NCBI GenBank assembly: GCA_903870685.1
Contig: CAIQDX010000008.1
Span: 1 to 64,000, forward strand
Length of the DNA stretch: 64,000 bases
Source of the DNA: an uncultured Chitinophagaceae bacterium
GTDB taxonomy: Bacteria; Bacteroidota; Bacteroidia; Chitinophagales; Chitinophagaceae
Direction: 5' to 3'
Shown here: in pieces, positions 38,794 to 47,246 of the stretch
Layout of the letters: each line of letters opens with the position of its first letter
How positions within the stretch are numbered: position 1 is the stretch's first letter
Program-made: the position numbers and the translations under genes
Notes under the pieces: model-generated
Told to the model about the DNA's origin: nothing
Seen by the model: the letters and a program-made list of their open reading frames with translations, nothing else
Databases searched by the model: none

Positions 38794-40350
38794 ATGTCGA
38801 TAGCAAAAATTATTTGGGTTGATGATGAGATTGAAAGTTTGCAATCGCAAAAATTATTTTTAGAAAGTAAAGGTTATGAGGTAATTACTTTTAATAATGG
38901 TTTTGATGCGATTGAATTTGTGAAAAATAATTTTGCAGATGTTGTGTTGTTAGATGAAACCATGCCGGGCATTTCGGGTTTGCAAACATTGGCAAAAGTT
39001 AAAGAAATTAAACAACATATTCCAGTGGTATTAATTACAAAAAATGAAACAGAGAGTTTGATGGATGAAGCCATTGGCAGTCAGATAAGCGATTATTTAT
39101 TGAAGCCTGTAAATCCAAATCAGGTTTGGTTAAGCTTGAAAAAAATAATTGATAATAAAAGATTGGTTGCAGAAAAAACCACCACTGCTTATCAGCAACA
39201 GTTTCGCGATTTATTTATGGCGTTGAATGATAATCCTGATTTTAATCAATGGATGGAAATTTATAAAAAGATTGTTTACTGGGAATTGGAAATGGAAAAA
39301 AGCGATAGCCCTGAAATGCGTGAAATATTTGCATCACAAAAAGAAGAAGCTAATGCAGAGTTTTTTAAATTCATCTCTAAAAATTATGCAAAATGGGTGA
39401 ATCCAAAAACTGCTGAAGCGCCCATCATGAGTAATAATTTGCTGCAGTTTAAAGTATTGCCGCATGTTGAAAAGAATATTCCTACTTTTTTTATTTTGAT
39501 TGATAATTTGCGATACGATCAATGGAAAACTATTCAACCAATTTTTGCTGAGAGTTTCAGAATTTTAGAAGAAGAAACTTTTTATTCTATTTTGCCAACT
39601 GCCACACAATACAGCAGGAACGCCATTTTTAGCGGATTGTTGCCAATCGATATTGAAAAACAATTTCCAGAACAATGGAAGAACGATGAAGATGAAGGCG
39701 GTAAAAATTTATTTGAAGAAGAATTTTTTAGAGCTCAATTAAAACGATTAAAAAAAGACGATATAAAAGCTAGTTATACAAAAGTGCTGAATCATATCGA
39801 TGGGCAAAATCTGGTAAACAATATTCATAATTTGTTGAGCAATGATCTGAATGTGATCGTTTATAATTTTGTTGATATGCTAAGTCATGCAAGAACAGAA
39901 ATGGAAGTGTTGAAAGAATTGGCAGGTGATGAAATTAGTTATCGAAGTGTTACAAAAAGTTGGTTCGAGCATAGTGCATTACATCAGGCATTAAAAAAAA
40001 TAGCTGATAAAAAAATTAAATTAATTGTTGCAACTGATCATGGAACAGTTAGAGTTAAAACCCCATGCAAGGTTATTGGAGATAAACAAACAACCACTAA
40101 TCTTCGTTACAAACATGGAAGAAATTTAAACTACGAACCCAAAGAAGTGCTGGCTTTTAAAGACCCACGCGAAGCTGGTTTGCCGGTACCCACTGTAAAT
40201 TCATCTTTTATTTTTGCTAAAGGCGATGAGTATTTATGCTATCCAAATAATTATAATCATTACGCCAATTATTATAAAAATAGTTTTCAGCATGGCGGCA
40301 TTAGTTTGGAAGAAATGATCGTGCCGATTATTAAAATGGAAAGCAAATAA
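38794..40350 (+). CDS. porX: T9SS response regulator PorX (PglZ domain)
   Basis: PorX is a two-domain regulator that controls T9SS gene expression with the histidine kinase PorY. The 518-residue protein has a CheY-like receiver (1-125) with acidic D10, D11, phospho-acceptor D54 (VVLLDETMPG) and K108. A PglZ/alkaline phosphatase-like domain follows (about 210-518) with metal-site motifs ILIDNLRYDQW and ATDHGT. The gene is at the left of a small series with no partner kinase nearby. It is divergent from the HD gene with repeat copy 10 between. Confidence 0.93.
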   Translation: MSIAKIIWVDDEIESLQSQKLFLESKGYEVITFNNGFDAIEFVKNNFADVVLLDETMPGISGLQTLAKVKEIKQHIPVVLITKNETESLMDEAIGSQISDYLLKPVNPNQVWLSLKKIIDNKRLVAEKTTTAYQQQFRDLFMALNDNPDFNQWMEIYKKIVYWELEMEKSDSPEMREIFASQKEEANAEFFKFISKNYAKWVNPKTAEAPIMSNNLLQFKVLPHVEKNIPTFFILIDNLRYDQWKTIQPIFAESFRILEEETFYSILPTATQYSRNAIFSGLLPIDIEKQFPEQWKNDEDEGGKNLFEEEFFRAQLKRLKKDDIKASYTKVLNHIDGQNLVNNIHNLLSNDLNVIVYNFVDMLSHARTEMEVLKELAGDEISYRSVTKSWFEHSALHQALKKIADKKIKLIVATDHGTVRVKTPCKVIGDKQTTTNLRYKHGRNLNYEPKEVLAFKDPREAGLPVPTVNSSFIFAKGDEYLCYPNNYNHYANYYKNSFQHGGISLEEMIVPIIKMESK

Positions 40351-40351
40351 T

Positions 40352-40437
40352 TTTTTGTTACCGGCTTTTGTTTTTCAATCAAACTTTAGTTGCGTCGCAC
40401 ACTTGTACTTTCAGTTCATAGGTCATCTTTTTTGCAA
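40352..40437 (+). repeat. Dispersed intergenic repeat, copy 11
   Basis: The core TTGCGTCGCAC is at 40390-40400, followed by acTTGTACT. The upstream box TTTTTTGTTACCGGCTTT starts two bases after the porX stop. The downstream end ttcagttcataggtcatcttttttgc resembles that of copy 7. Confidence 0.85.
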
Positions 40438-40511
40438 CATGTGTGGATAAAACAAAATCAACTAACTCCTAACCCTACTTAACTTTGAACAAGTTTGAAA
40501 GAACAAATAAT

Positions 40512-40784
40512 ATGAAATACACTCAACATAATTTAGATAAACTAGAAGATATTTTGCAAGAATCAGAATATGTTGTTCGCTATGAACGTGGCACATTTCA
40601 AAGCGGATGGTGTTTGTTGGAAGCAAGAAAAATTGTGGTGCTTAATAAATTTTTAGATACCGAAGGTCGCATCAATACTTTACTCGAGATTATTCCTCAA
40701 CTCAATATCGAATTCGATAAACTTACACACGAAAGTCAAAAATTGTACGATGATGTTGTAAAAAATGCAGCATTAATTGTTTGA
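40512..40784 (+). CDS. Small conserved cytoplasmic protein
   Basis: From the ATG at 40512 this is 90 residues, starting MKYTQHNLDKLEDILQESEY. It is acidic and helical with a beta hairpin in the middle (VVRYERGTFQSGWCLLEARKIVVLNKF) and no signal peptide. I have seen similar short proteins in Bacteroidota but know no named domain. A possible -7 box TAACTTTG lies at 40480-40487. It is 33 bases before the PhnP-like gene in the same frame, so they may form an operon. Confidence 0.65.
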   Translation: MKYTQHNLDKLEDILQESEYVVRYERGTFQSGWCLLEARKIVVLNKFLDTEGRINTLLEIIPQLNIEFDKLTHESQKLYDDVVKNAALIV

Positions 40785-40817
40785 TAAAACGCATCGGTTT
40801 TTGAATTAGTTTTACAT

Positions 40818-41597
40818 GTGGATTCTTCATATTTACAAATAACATTTTTAGGTACTGGAACAAGTAGTGGTGTGCCAATGATTGGCTGCGATTGTGATGT
40901 ATGTACTTCATCCGATCCTAACGATAATCGTTTACGCAGCAGTATTTTGGTAGAATCTCCAACAACAAGTTTTGTTATTGATACCACTCCCGATTTCCGT
41001 TATCAGATGTTGCGCATTCACAATAAAAAATTAGATGCTGTTTTATTTACTCATCCGCATAAAGATCATATTGCCGGCTTGGATGATGTTCGGGCATATA
41101 ATTATCTGCAACAAAAACCAATGGAAGTATTTGCAAATACTTTAACCATCGAATCCTTGAAAAGAGAATACCATTATGTTTTTGCAGATAAAACTTATCC
41201 TGGAATTCCCCAAATCAATTTGAATACAATCAGTCAAACGCCATTTTTTATTGGGGATATTTATGTGATTCCGATTTTAGTTTGGCATTTAAATATGCCT
41301 GTCTTTGGTTTTCGAATGAACGATTTTACTTATATTACAGATGCAAACCGAATTGATGAAATTGAAAAAGAAAAAATAAAAGGTTCAAAAATTTTGGTGT
41401 TGAATGCTTTACGGAAAGAGAACCATATTTCCCATTTTACTTTGGAACAAGCTGTAGAATTGGCAACTGAATTGGAAGTTCCGGAAGTTTATTTTACACA
41501 TATCAGTCATCAGTTAGGCAAGCATGAAGAAATTAATAAAGTATTACCCCAACATATTCGTTTGGCTCACGATGGATTGACTTTAAAATTGCATTAA
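40818..41597 (+). CDS. PhnP-like MBL-fold hydrolase
   Basis: This 259-residue metallo-beta-lactamase-fold protein starts QITFLGTGTSSGVPMIGC. The zinc motif is H79-x-H81-x-D83-H84 in THPHKDHIAGLDD, with a Cys cluster C24, C26, C29 as in PhnP/RNase Z-type phosphodiesterases. PhnP opens cyclic ribosyl phosphates in phosphonate use, but there are no phn genes here, so the substrate is uncertain. The start is GTG at 40818; no in-frame ATG lies between the upstream stop and the conserved region. Confidence 0.87.
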   Translation: MDSSYLQITFLGTGTSSGVPMIGCDCDVCTSSDPNDNRLRSSILVESPTTSFVIDTTPDFRYQMLRIHNKKLDAVLFTHPHKDHIAGLDDVRAYNYLQQKPMEVFANTLTIESLKREYHYVFADKTYPGIPQINLNTISQTPFFIGDIYVIPILVWHLNMPVFGFRMNDFTYITDANRIDEIEKEKIKGSKILVLNALRKENHISHFTLEQAVELATELEVPEVYFTHISHQLGKHEEINKVLPQHIRLAHDGLTLKLH

Positions 41598-41631
41598 TAA
41601 TCTCTTTTTATTACTAACAAAATTGTTATGT

Positions 41632-42528
41632 ATGAAAAGGATCATCAAAGATTATTTTACTTTCTCTCGTAAAGAAAGAGTTGCCGTAATTATTTTATTG
41701 GCGTTGATCATTTTTTTTATTGCCCTGCCATATTTATTTGAACCAAAAAAAATAAAACCTGTTGTTGAAGAAGAACTGCAAATGGAATTAAAAAAGCTAC
41801 AACAAAGCAAATCACAAGTCGATTCTGTAGTTGATCAAACAGACACTACTTCTGCAGCAACAAAAATTGAATTATTTGAATTTGATCCAAATACTTTAGA
41901 TGCTGAAGGTTGGAAGCGTTTGAGCATTCCCGATAAAACAATTAAGACAATTTTGAATTATCGTAACAAAGGCGGAAAATTTTATAAGCCAGAAGACGTC
42001 AGAAAAATATGGGGTTTACAAAAAAATGATGCGGACAGAATTGTTCCTTTTGCAAAAATTAGTACTTCGTCAAATTCATTTCAACAAAACAATTTTAATA
42101 AAAAAATATCAACAACAATAAAAAATATTAAGGTACTCGATATCAATACTGCAACTGCCGAAGATCTGATGCAAATACCAAGTATTGGTCGTTCATTACC
42201 ATATAGAATTATTAATTTCAGAGAAAAATTAGGAGGCTTTTTTGACTTGAATCAATTGAAACAAACTTGGGGTATGACTGATTCTATTTATCAAATCATC
42301 ATTCCATTTTTAAAAACTCAATCATCCACCATCAAAAAAATAAATATCAATACCGCTAACGAATATGAAATGAGTAGAACTTCTTTCATCAGTAAAGAAA
42401 TTGCAAAAGCAATTATTATGTATCGTAATCAGCATGGTTTGTTTCAGAACGTTGAGGACATAAAAAAAATAGTTTTCATCAATGAAGAAACGTTTCTTAA
42501 AATTTCTCCTTATCTCACTACTAAATAA
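41632..42528 (+). CDS. ComEA-like helix-hairpin-helix membrane protein
   Basis: From the ATG at 41632 this is 298 residues. A basic N-terminus and one membrane helix (about 17-38) are followed by three helix-hairpin-helix units. These are FDPNTLDAEGWKRLSIPD, then LDINTATAEDLMQIPSIGRS, then ININTANEYEMSR. Such units bind DNA without sequence preference, as in the competence protein ComEA. A role in DNA uptake is possible but no other com genes are present; a structural function is equally possible. Confidence 0.8.
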   Translation: MKRIIKDYFTFSRKERVAVIILLALIIFFIALPYLFEPKKIKPVVEEELQMELKKLQQSKSQVDSVVDQTDTTSAATKIELFEFDPNTLDAEGWKRLSIPDKTIKTILNYRNKGGKFYKPEDVRKIWGLQKNDADRIVPFAKISTSSNSFQQNNFNKKISTTIKNIKVLDINTATAEDLMQIPSIGRSLPYRIINFREKLGGFFDLNQLKQTWGMTDSIYQIIIPFLKTQSSTIKKININTANEYEMSRTSFISKEIAKAIIMYRNQHGLFQNVEDIKKIVFINEETFLKISPYLTTK

Positions 42529-42539
42529 AAATTAAAACA

Positions 42540-42570
42540 TTTGGCGATGTAGAATATTATTCTATTTTTG
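42540..42570 (+). promoter_or_regulatory. Bacteroidota promoter of the acyl-CoA dehydrogenase gene
   Basis: TTTG at 42540-42543 and TATTTTTG at 42563-42570 are separated by exactly 19 bases, matching the -33/-7 consensus TTTG-N19-TAnnTTTG. The start codon is 43 bases past the -7 box. Confidence 0.75.
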
Positions 42571-42600
42571 TAAAACTAACAATTGTTAGTTTTACAAAAA
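42565..42600. promoter_or_regulatory. Perfect 36-base palindrome, probable operator
   Basis: Two 18-base arms meet at the AA|TT centre (42582/42583), each containing CTAACAATTGTTAG. It overlaps the -7 box and likely transcription start, the position of a repressor site. TetR-type fatty acid regulators use sites like this; no regulator gene is next to it. Confidence 0.7.
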
Positions 42601-42613
42601 CTAAAATCAATCA

Positions 42614-43756
42614 ATGAATTTTCAGGTAGATGAATTGACGAAGCAAGTAGCACAAACTGCAAAAGATTTTGCACAACAATATATTAAGCCTCATGTAATG
42701 GAATGGGATGAGTCTCAAATTTTTCCAATAGATATTTTTAAAGAATTAGGAAAATTAGGTATGATGGGAATAACAGTACCGCACGAATACGGCGGTGCAG
42801 GTTTAAGTTATTTCGAATACAGTGCCATCATTCAGGAAATTGCAAAAGTGTGTGGCTCAATCGGGTTAAGTGTTGCAGCGCATAATTCGCTTTGCACCAA
42901 TCATATTTTAAGTTTTACAAATGAAGATCAAAAGAAAAAATATTTACCAAAATTAGCAAGCGGAGAATTTATTGGTGCATGGGGTTTAACAGAACCAAAT
43001 ACTGGTAGTGATGCAGGTAACATGCAAACAGTTGCTGTGAAAGATGGTGATGATTGGATTTTGAATGGAACAAAAAGTTGGATCACTCATGGTAAGAGTA
43101 GCGATGTTGCTGTTGTAATTGCTAGAACAGGCGAACCAAGAAAAAGTAATAATTCAACTGCATTTATTGTTGAACGCGGAACAAAAGGTTTTGCTGCCGG
43201 AAAAAAAGAAAATAAATTAGGCATGCGTGCCAGTGAAACAACAGAAATGATTTTTGATGATTGCAGAATCAATGATGCACAAAGAATTGGTGATGTTGGT
43301 GATGGATTTAAACAGGCATTAAAAATTTTAGATGGCGGAAGAATTTCAATTGCTGCATTATCTGTTGGGATTGCAAAAGGTGCTTATGAAGCAGCTTTAA
43401 AATATTCGAAAGAACGTCATCAGTTCGATCAGCCGATTTCTAATTTTCAAGGAATTAGTTTTAAGCTGGCAGATATGGCTACAGAAATTATGGCTGCCGA
43501 AATGTTAATTAATCAAGCATGCGATCTAAAAGAACGTCATCAAAAACTTACCAAGCAATCTGCCATGGCAAAATATTATGCCAGTGAAGTTGCAGTTAAA
43601 GTTGCTAATGATGCGGTACAAATTTTTGGTGGATATGGTTATACCAAAGACTTTCCCGTAGAAAAATATTATCGTGATGCAAAGCTTTGCACCATTGGCG
43701 AAGGAACATCAGAGATTCAAAAAATTGTTATTGCAAGAGAAGCGTTGATCGAATAA
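42614..43756 (+). CDS. Acyl-CoA dehydrogenase
   Basis: This 380-residue FAD enzyme makes the alpha-beta double bond in acyl-CoA during beta-oxidation. It begins with the usual helical domain ([20 protein letters not shown]), then [16 protein letters not shown] for substrate and flavin contacts. The C-terminal [15 protein letters not shown] contains the catalytic base E363. The overall length and start resemble short-chain (butyryl-type) members. The promoter with a perfect palindrome suggests repression by a fatty acid-responsive regulator. A small gene converges on it from 43761. Confidence 0.95.
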   Translation: MNFQVDELTKQVAQTAKDFAQQYIKPHVMEWDESQIFPIDIFKELGKLGMMGITVPHEYGGAGLSYFEYSAIIQEIAKVCGSIGLSVAAHNSLCTNHILSFTNEDQKKKYLPKLASGEFIGAWGLTEPNTGSDAGNMQTVAVKDGDDWILNGTKSWITHGKSSDVAVVIARTGEPRKSNNSTAFIVERGTKGFAAGKKENKLGMRASETTEMIFDDCRINDAQRIGDVGDGFKQALKILDGGRISIAALSVGIAKGAYEAALKYSKERHQFDQPISNFQGISFKLADMATEIMAAEMLINQACDLKERHQKLTKQSAMAKYYASEVAVKVANDAVQIFGGYGYTKDFPVEKYYRDAKLCTIGEGTSEIQKIVIAREALIE

Positions 43757-43760
43757 TTAT

Positions 43761-43922
43761 TTAATCATTATCCTTACTACCGGCACTAAAAATATTATCA
43801 ACGGCACCGCCCAACATTGGAAATTTTTCTTTTACAAAATTTGCAATTGTTTCAACTGCTTTTTTTGCTTGTTCAGGTGTTAAGCCTGCATCTTTAGTTA
43901 AACGTTCAATTAAATCGTTCAT
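43761..43922 (-). CDS. 53-residue small protein (short gene)
   Basis: A minus-strand frame of 53 residues starts MNDLIERLTKDAGLTPEQAK and ends with a stop four bases beyond the acyl-CoA dehydrogenase stop. It has an amphipathic helical N-half and VKEKFPMLGGAVDN near residue 30. The pattern and good codon order suggest a real short protein related to the helical AGLTPEQA-type small proteins found in Bacteroidota. There is no signal peptide. Function is unknown; it could be part of a stress or chaperone-associated group since clpX follows on the same strand. Confidence 0.72.
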   Translation of the reverse strand: MNDLIERLTKDAGLTPEQAKKAVETIANFVKEKFPMLGGAVDNIFSAGSKDND

Positions 43923-43983
43923 ATTATTTGAGATTTGAAATTTATTATTTCTGATTAATGCTGCAAATTAATCTCACCAAAAC

Positions 43984-44012
43984 AAAAAGCGATGAGAAGT
44001 TATTCCCATCGC
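43984..44012 (-). terminator. Intrinsic terminator after clpX
   Basis: Read on minus: GCGATGGGAA, loop TAAC, TTCTCATCGC (plus 43989-43998 and 44003-44012, one G-T pair), then TTTTTG. It lies 23 bases after the clpX stop. Confidence 0.8.
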
Positions 44013-44035
44013 CTTTAAATATTATTAATTTATTA

Positions 44036-45277
44036 TTATGCAACTTTCAATAAACTAATCTTACTCTTCTTAAACATGCTTTCTGCATAATCTAAAGTGA
44101 TGTTAAGTTCAGTTTGTCCCATCCCCGGTAATTCAAACATAGCATCAGTTAATATACCTTCACAAATACTGCGCAAACCTCTTGCACCTAATTTATATTC
44201 CAATGCTTTTTCTACCATAAAATCCATCACATCATCTTCAATGGTCAATTTAATTCCTTCCAAATCAAATAAACGATTGTATTGTTTGATAAGCGCATTT
44301 TTAGGTTCGGTTAAAATGCTTCTTAAAGTTTCTTTGTCTAATGGATTAAGATGTGTAACAACAGGTAAACGACCTAATAATTCAGGTATTAAACCAAAAC
44401 TTTTTAGATCCTGAGCATTGATGAATTGTAATAAATTCATACGTTGCATTTCCTGTTCATCTTTGTTAACATTAAAACCAATCGCGTTGGTATTTATTCT
44501 GCGTGCAATTACTTTGTCGATGCCATCAAATGCGCCGCCGCAAATGAATAAAATATTTTTGGTATCAACTTTGATCATCTTTTGCTCAGGATGTTTTCTT
44601 CCGCCCTGCGGTGGAACCAACACTTCTGTGCCTTCTAACATTTTTAATAATCCTTGCTGAACACCTTCGCCACTAACATCACGGGTGATGGAAGGATTGT
44701 CTCCTTTACGAGCTATCTTATCAATTTCATCAACATAAACGATTCCGCGTTCGGCAGCAGCAACATCGTAATTACAATTTTGTAATAAACGTGTGAGCAT
44801 ACTTTCTACATCTTCGCCTACATAACCCGCTTCAGTAAATACTGTCGCATCAACAATTGCAAAAGGAACATTTAACATACGTGCAATAGTTTTTGCAAGC
44901 AATGTTTTTCCTGTACCGGTTTCGCCAACCATGATGATATTGCTTTTATCAATCTCAACTTCATCGGGCTGACTTTTATTTGCAATTCTTTTGAAATGAT
45001 TATACACTGCAACGGCTATAATTTTTTTAGCATCGTCTTGACCAATTACATATTCATCCAAAAATTTTTTTATTTCGGCTGGTCTGCGAACATTTAATTT
45101 AAAATTAGAGGCTGAATTATTTGCATCATTCTTAATATTCAATTCCTGCAAAATAATTTCCTGAGCATGTTCTACGCAATGCTCACAAATATGTCCTTCC
45201 TGGCCGGCAATGAGGATTTTTACTTCATCTCTGCTGCGACCACAAAATGAACAATGCAAATGGCTTTGTTTAGACAT
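44036..45277 (-). CDS. clpX: ATP-dependent Clp protease ATP-binding subunit ClpX
   Basis: Unfolds tagged or marked proteins and feeds them to ClpP. The 413-residue protein has the N-terminal zinc domain C9, C12, C31, C34 and Walker A GETGTGKT (118-125). VDEIDKI is the Walker B, and the ClpP-contact IGF-type loop (here NAIGF) follows later. It is downstream of two clpP genes with a 106-base gap. That gap carries its own promoter (minus TACTTTTG at 45328-45335) and a small palindrome, so it can be made independently of clpP. Confidence 0.96.
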   Translation of the reverse strand: MSKQSHLHCSFCGRSRDEVKILIAGQEGHICEHCVEHAQEIILQELNIKNDANNSASNFKLNVRRPAEIKKFLDEYVIGQDDAKKIIAVAVYNHFKRIANKSQPDEVEIDKSNIIMVGETGTGKTLLAKTIARMLNVPFAIVDATVFTEAGYVGEDVESMLTRLLQNCNYDVAAAERGIVYVDEIDKIARKGDNPSITRDVSGEGVQQGLLKMLEGTEVLVPPQGGRKHPEQKMIKVDTKNILFICGGAFDGIDKVIARRINTNAIGFNVNKDEQEMQRMNLLQFINAQDLKSFGLIPELLGRLPVVTHLNPLDKETLRSILTEPKNALIKQYNRLFDLEGIKLTIEDDVMDFMVEKALEYKLGARGLRSICEGILTDAMFELPGMGQTELNITLDYAESMFKKSKISLLKVA

Positions 45278-45298
45278 GTTATTATTTTAGGGGGTGAA

Positions 45299-45312
45299 GC
45301 CTACAAGTAGGC
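45299..45312 (-). promoter_or_regulatory. Small palindrome in the clpX leader
   Basis: GCCTAC-AA-GTAGGC; on the minus strand the RNA folds as GCCUA-CUUG-UAGGC with a CUUG tetraloop. It ends about 22 bases before the clpX ATG and could influence translation or mRNA stability. Confidence 0.4.
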
Positions 45313-45327
45313 GTCAATTGTCAACAA

Positions 45328-45358
45328 CAAAAGTAATATTATTATTTAACCTTGCAAT
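45328..45358 (-). promoter_or_regulatory. Predicted clpX promoter
   Basis: Minus-strand TACTTTTG (plus 45328-45335) is a -7 box match. ATTG (plus 45355-45358) lies exactly 19 bases upstream at the -33 position, one base off consensus. Confidence 0.5.
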
Positions 45359-45383
45359 TATTCAGCTACTAAAAGGCTAAATA

Positions 45384-46031
45384 TTAGATTTTCTTTAAAA
45401 TTGAGTCTACAATACCATACTCAACTGCTTCTTTGGCATTCATCCAGTAATCGCGGTCAAAATCTTTCATGATCTGTTCAACAGTTTTGCCACAATTAGT
45501 TGCCAATATTTGTGCACCGATCTCTTTTGTCTTTCTGATCTGATTGGCCTGAATTTCAATATCAGTAGAATTGGCTTGAAAATAACCTCCCAAACTCGGT
45601 TGATGAATCATTACTTCGCCATGCGGATAAATATATCTCTTTCCTTTTTTACCAACGCTCAAAAGTATAGAACCCATGCTGGCAGCCAATCCCATACAAA
45701 TGGTTGAGATAGGCGATTGAATTAATTTTATTGTGTCATACATCACCATACCACTTGTTACAACACCACCTGGACTATTGATGTATAATTTAATTTCTTC
45801 ACCAGGTTTATCGGCATCTAACAACAATAATTTTGTAACAATATCTTTTGCGCTTTTATCATCAACAACGCCCCATAAATAAACAGCACGTTTTTCGAAG
45901 AAAAGTTTCTCCATTTTCTTCATCATGCCCGGACTTAATTGCTCTTGTTGTTTTTCTTCTTTCGGAGTTTCTTCGTCATCATCATGTTCTCCCATCAAAA
46001 AAGGATTGATTATATATTTTGACTCTACCAT
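45384..46031 (-). CDS. clpP: Clp protease proteolytic subunit ClpP (second copy)
   Basis: Serine peptidase of the Clp complex. The 215-residue protein has catalytic S118 (LAASMGS), H143 (IHQPSLGGY) and D194 in DFDRDYWM, so it should be active. Its N-terminus is unusual: residues 13-40 are acidic then basic (EHDDDEETPKEEKQQEQ), where normal ClpP has a short axial loop. This may change how it docks with the unfoldase. It is 81 bases after the other clpP, with repeat copy 12 between. Two different rings or a mixed ring are possible. Confidence 0.93.
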   Translation of the reverse strand: MVESKYIINPFLMGEHDDDEETPKEEKQQEQLSPGMMKKMEKLFFEKRAVYLWGVVDDKSAKDIVTKLLLLDADKPGEEIKLYINSPGGVVTSGMVMYDTIKLIQSPISTICMGLAASMGSILLSVGKKGKRYIYPHGEVMIHQPSLGGYFQANSTDIEIQANQIRKTKEIGAQILATNCGKTVEQIMKDFDRDYWMNAKEAVEYGIVDSILKKI

Positions 46032-46050
46032 AATTAATTATTTTTTTATT

Positions 46051-46112
46051 TTTTGTTGTCAGCTTTTGTAACAATGTTCAACTGTAGTTGCGTCGCACAC
46101 TTCAACAATTGA
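46051..46112 (+). repeat. Dispersed intergenic repeat, copy 12
   Basis: The core TTGCGTCGCAC is at 46088-46098, followed by acTTCAAC. The upstream box is TTTTTGTTGTCAGCTTTTG. It fills the gap between the two clpP genes and ends at the first clpP stop codon. Confidence 0.8.
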
Positions 46113-46811
46113 TTATGAATCTTTCTTTTCTTTTCTTGCATTGATTAATAATACTTCATCAACCAACCCATATTCTTTTGCTTCAGTTGCAGTTAACCAA
46201 TTATCGCGGTCGCTATCTTTTGCAATGGTCTCAATATCTTTTCCGGTATGCGTTGCGGTGATAGCATATAATTCTTGTCTTAATTTTTTTATTTCTCTTG
46301 CAGTAATTTCTATATCTGTTGCTTGTCCGCCAATGGCACCGCTTGGTTGATGCATCATTACACGACTATGTTTCAAAGCAGTACGTTTTCCTTTTACACC
46401 GGCACATAATAAAATTTGTCCCATGCTTGCTGCAATACCGGTACAAATTGTAGACACATCCGGACTAACAAATTGCATAGTATCATAAATGCCTAAACCC
46501 GCATAAACACTGCCTCCGGGACTGTTAATGTACATTTGAATATCTCTTGTTCTATCGGTGCTGTCTAAAAATAATAATTGTGCTGTAACAATATTGGCAA
46601 CATAATCATTGATGCCTTCGCCAAGAAAAATTATTCTATCCATCATTAAACGACTGAATACATCCATCTGTGCCACATTTAAAGATCGCTCTTCAATAAT
46701 GTATGGCGTTAAGCTCATTGGATTAAAATGAGATTGATAATTATGCAATGTTGCACTGCTGATGCCTTGATCTTTTATGGCATATTTTTCAAATTCTTTT
46801 CCTATGTTCAT
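46113..46811 (-). CDS. clpP: Clp protease proteolytic subunit ClpP (first copy)
   Basis: From the ATG at 46811 this is 232 residues starting MNIGKEFEKYAIK. The catalytic triad is S129 (IAASMGQ), H154 (MHQPSGAIGG) and D203 in DSDRDNW, so it is a complete ClpP. An upstream TTG at 46988 would add 59 residues that match nothing and is rejected. The adjacent second clpP and clpX make a two-ClpP arrangement. The trigger factor gene (tig), often just before clpP, is absent; instead a 435-base gap with repeat copy 13 and queD follows. Confidence 0.95.
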   Translation of the reverse strand: MNIGKEFEKYAIKDQGISSATLHNYQSHFNPMSLTPYIIEERSLNVAQMDVFSRLMMDRIIFLGEGINDYVANIVTAQLLFLDSTDRTRDIQMYINSPGGSVYAGLGIYDTMQFVSPDVSTICTGIAASMGQILLCAGVKGKRTALKHSRVMMHQPSGAIGGQATDIEITAREIKKLRQELYAITATHTGKDIETIAKDSDRDNWLTATEAKEYGLVDEVLLINARKEKKDS

Positions 46812-47246
46812 CTGCGATTTTTTATAGCGTTGAAGGTAAGTGTTTTGCTGTTTCAAATACCGTGCAACAAAACCTTTGCGACAAAATTGCAGTTTACTGT
46901 TAAAAAATTTGTGTTTTAGGGAAAAATTATTTGGATTGCCGAACAAAATAAAGCTTGGATAGTTATTATATCCGTATTTCCTTTGCAAACCGATTCAGAC
47001 TGATTAGTTTTGGCGCGGTAATAGCTAATAGAATATACATTCAAGCTCATTTATCAATAAACCGGCTCTCTTTTTTGCAAGGCCACTTGATCAGCACACT
47101 TCTGAAACAGTGCCAGCAATTGATAAAAGGATTACTTGAAAGATCTCAAAATATATTTTTTGATTGCTGAAAATAGTTCCGAAAGTTGAAGTGTGCGACG
47201 CAACGGAAGTACAGAAGCGATATAAAGTTGGTCACATAAAAAAATT
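46812..47246. other. Divergent intergenic region between clpP and queD
   Basis: 435 bases that must hold promoters for clpP (minus) and queD (plus). The right part is occupied by repeat copy 13. Several frames of 60-80 residues cross it in both directions but all are short, lack conserved starts and overlap the repeat. I see nothing else. Confidence 0.5.
47172..47245 (-). repeat. Dispersed intergenic repeat, copy 13 (minus strand)
   Basis: Reverse-strand copy with the core complement GTGCGACGCAA at 47193-47203. Read on minus: TTTATGTGACCAACTTTA, cgcttctgtacttccg, the core, acTTCAACT, then ttcggaac. It lies in the queD leader. Copy 4 is its closest match in the upstream box. Confidence 0.8.

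Noticed and set aside
46812-46988. N-terminal extension of the first ClpP
   Set aside because: It begins at a TTG, has no similarity to ClpP N-termini, and the ATG at 46811 gives a normal start.
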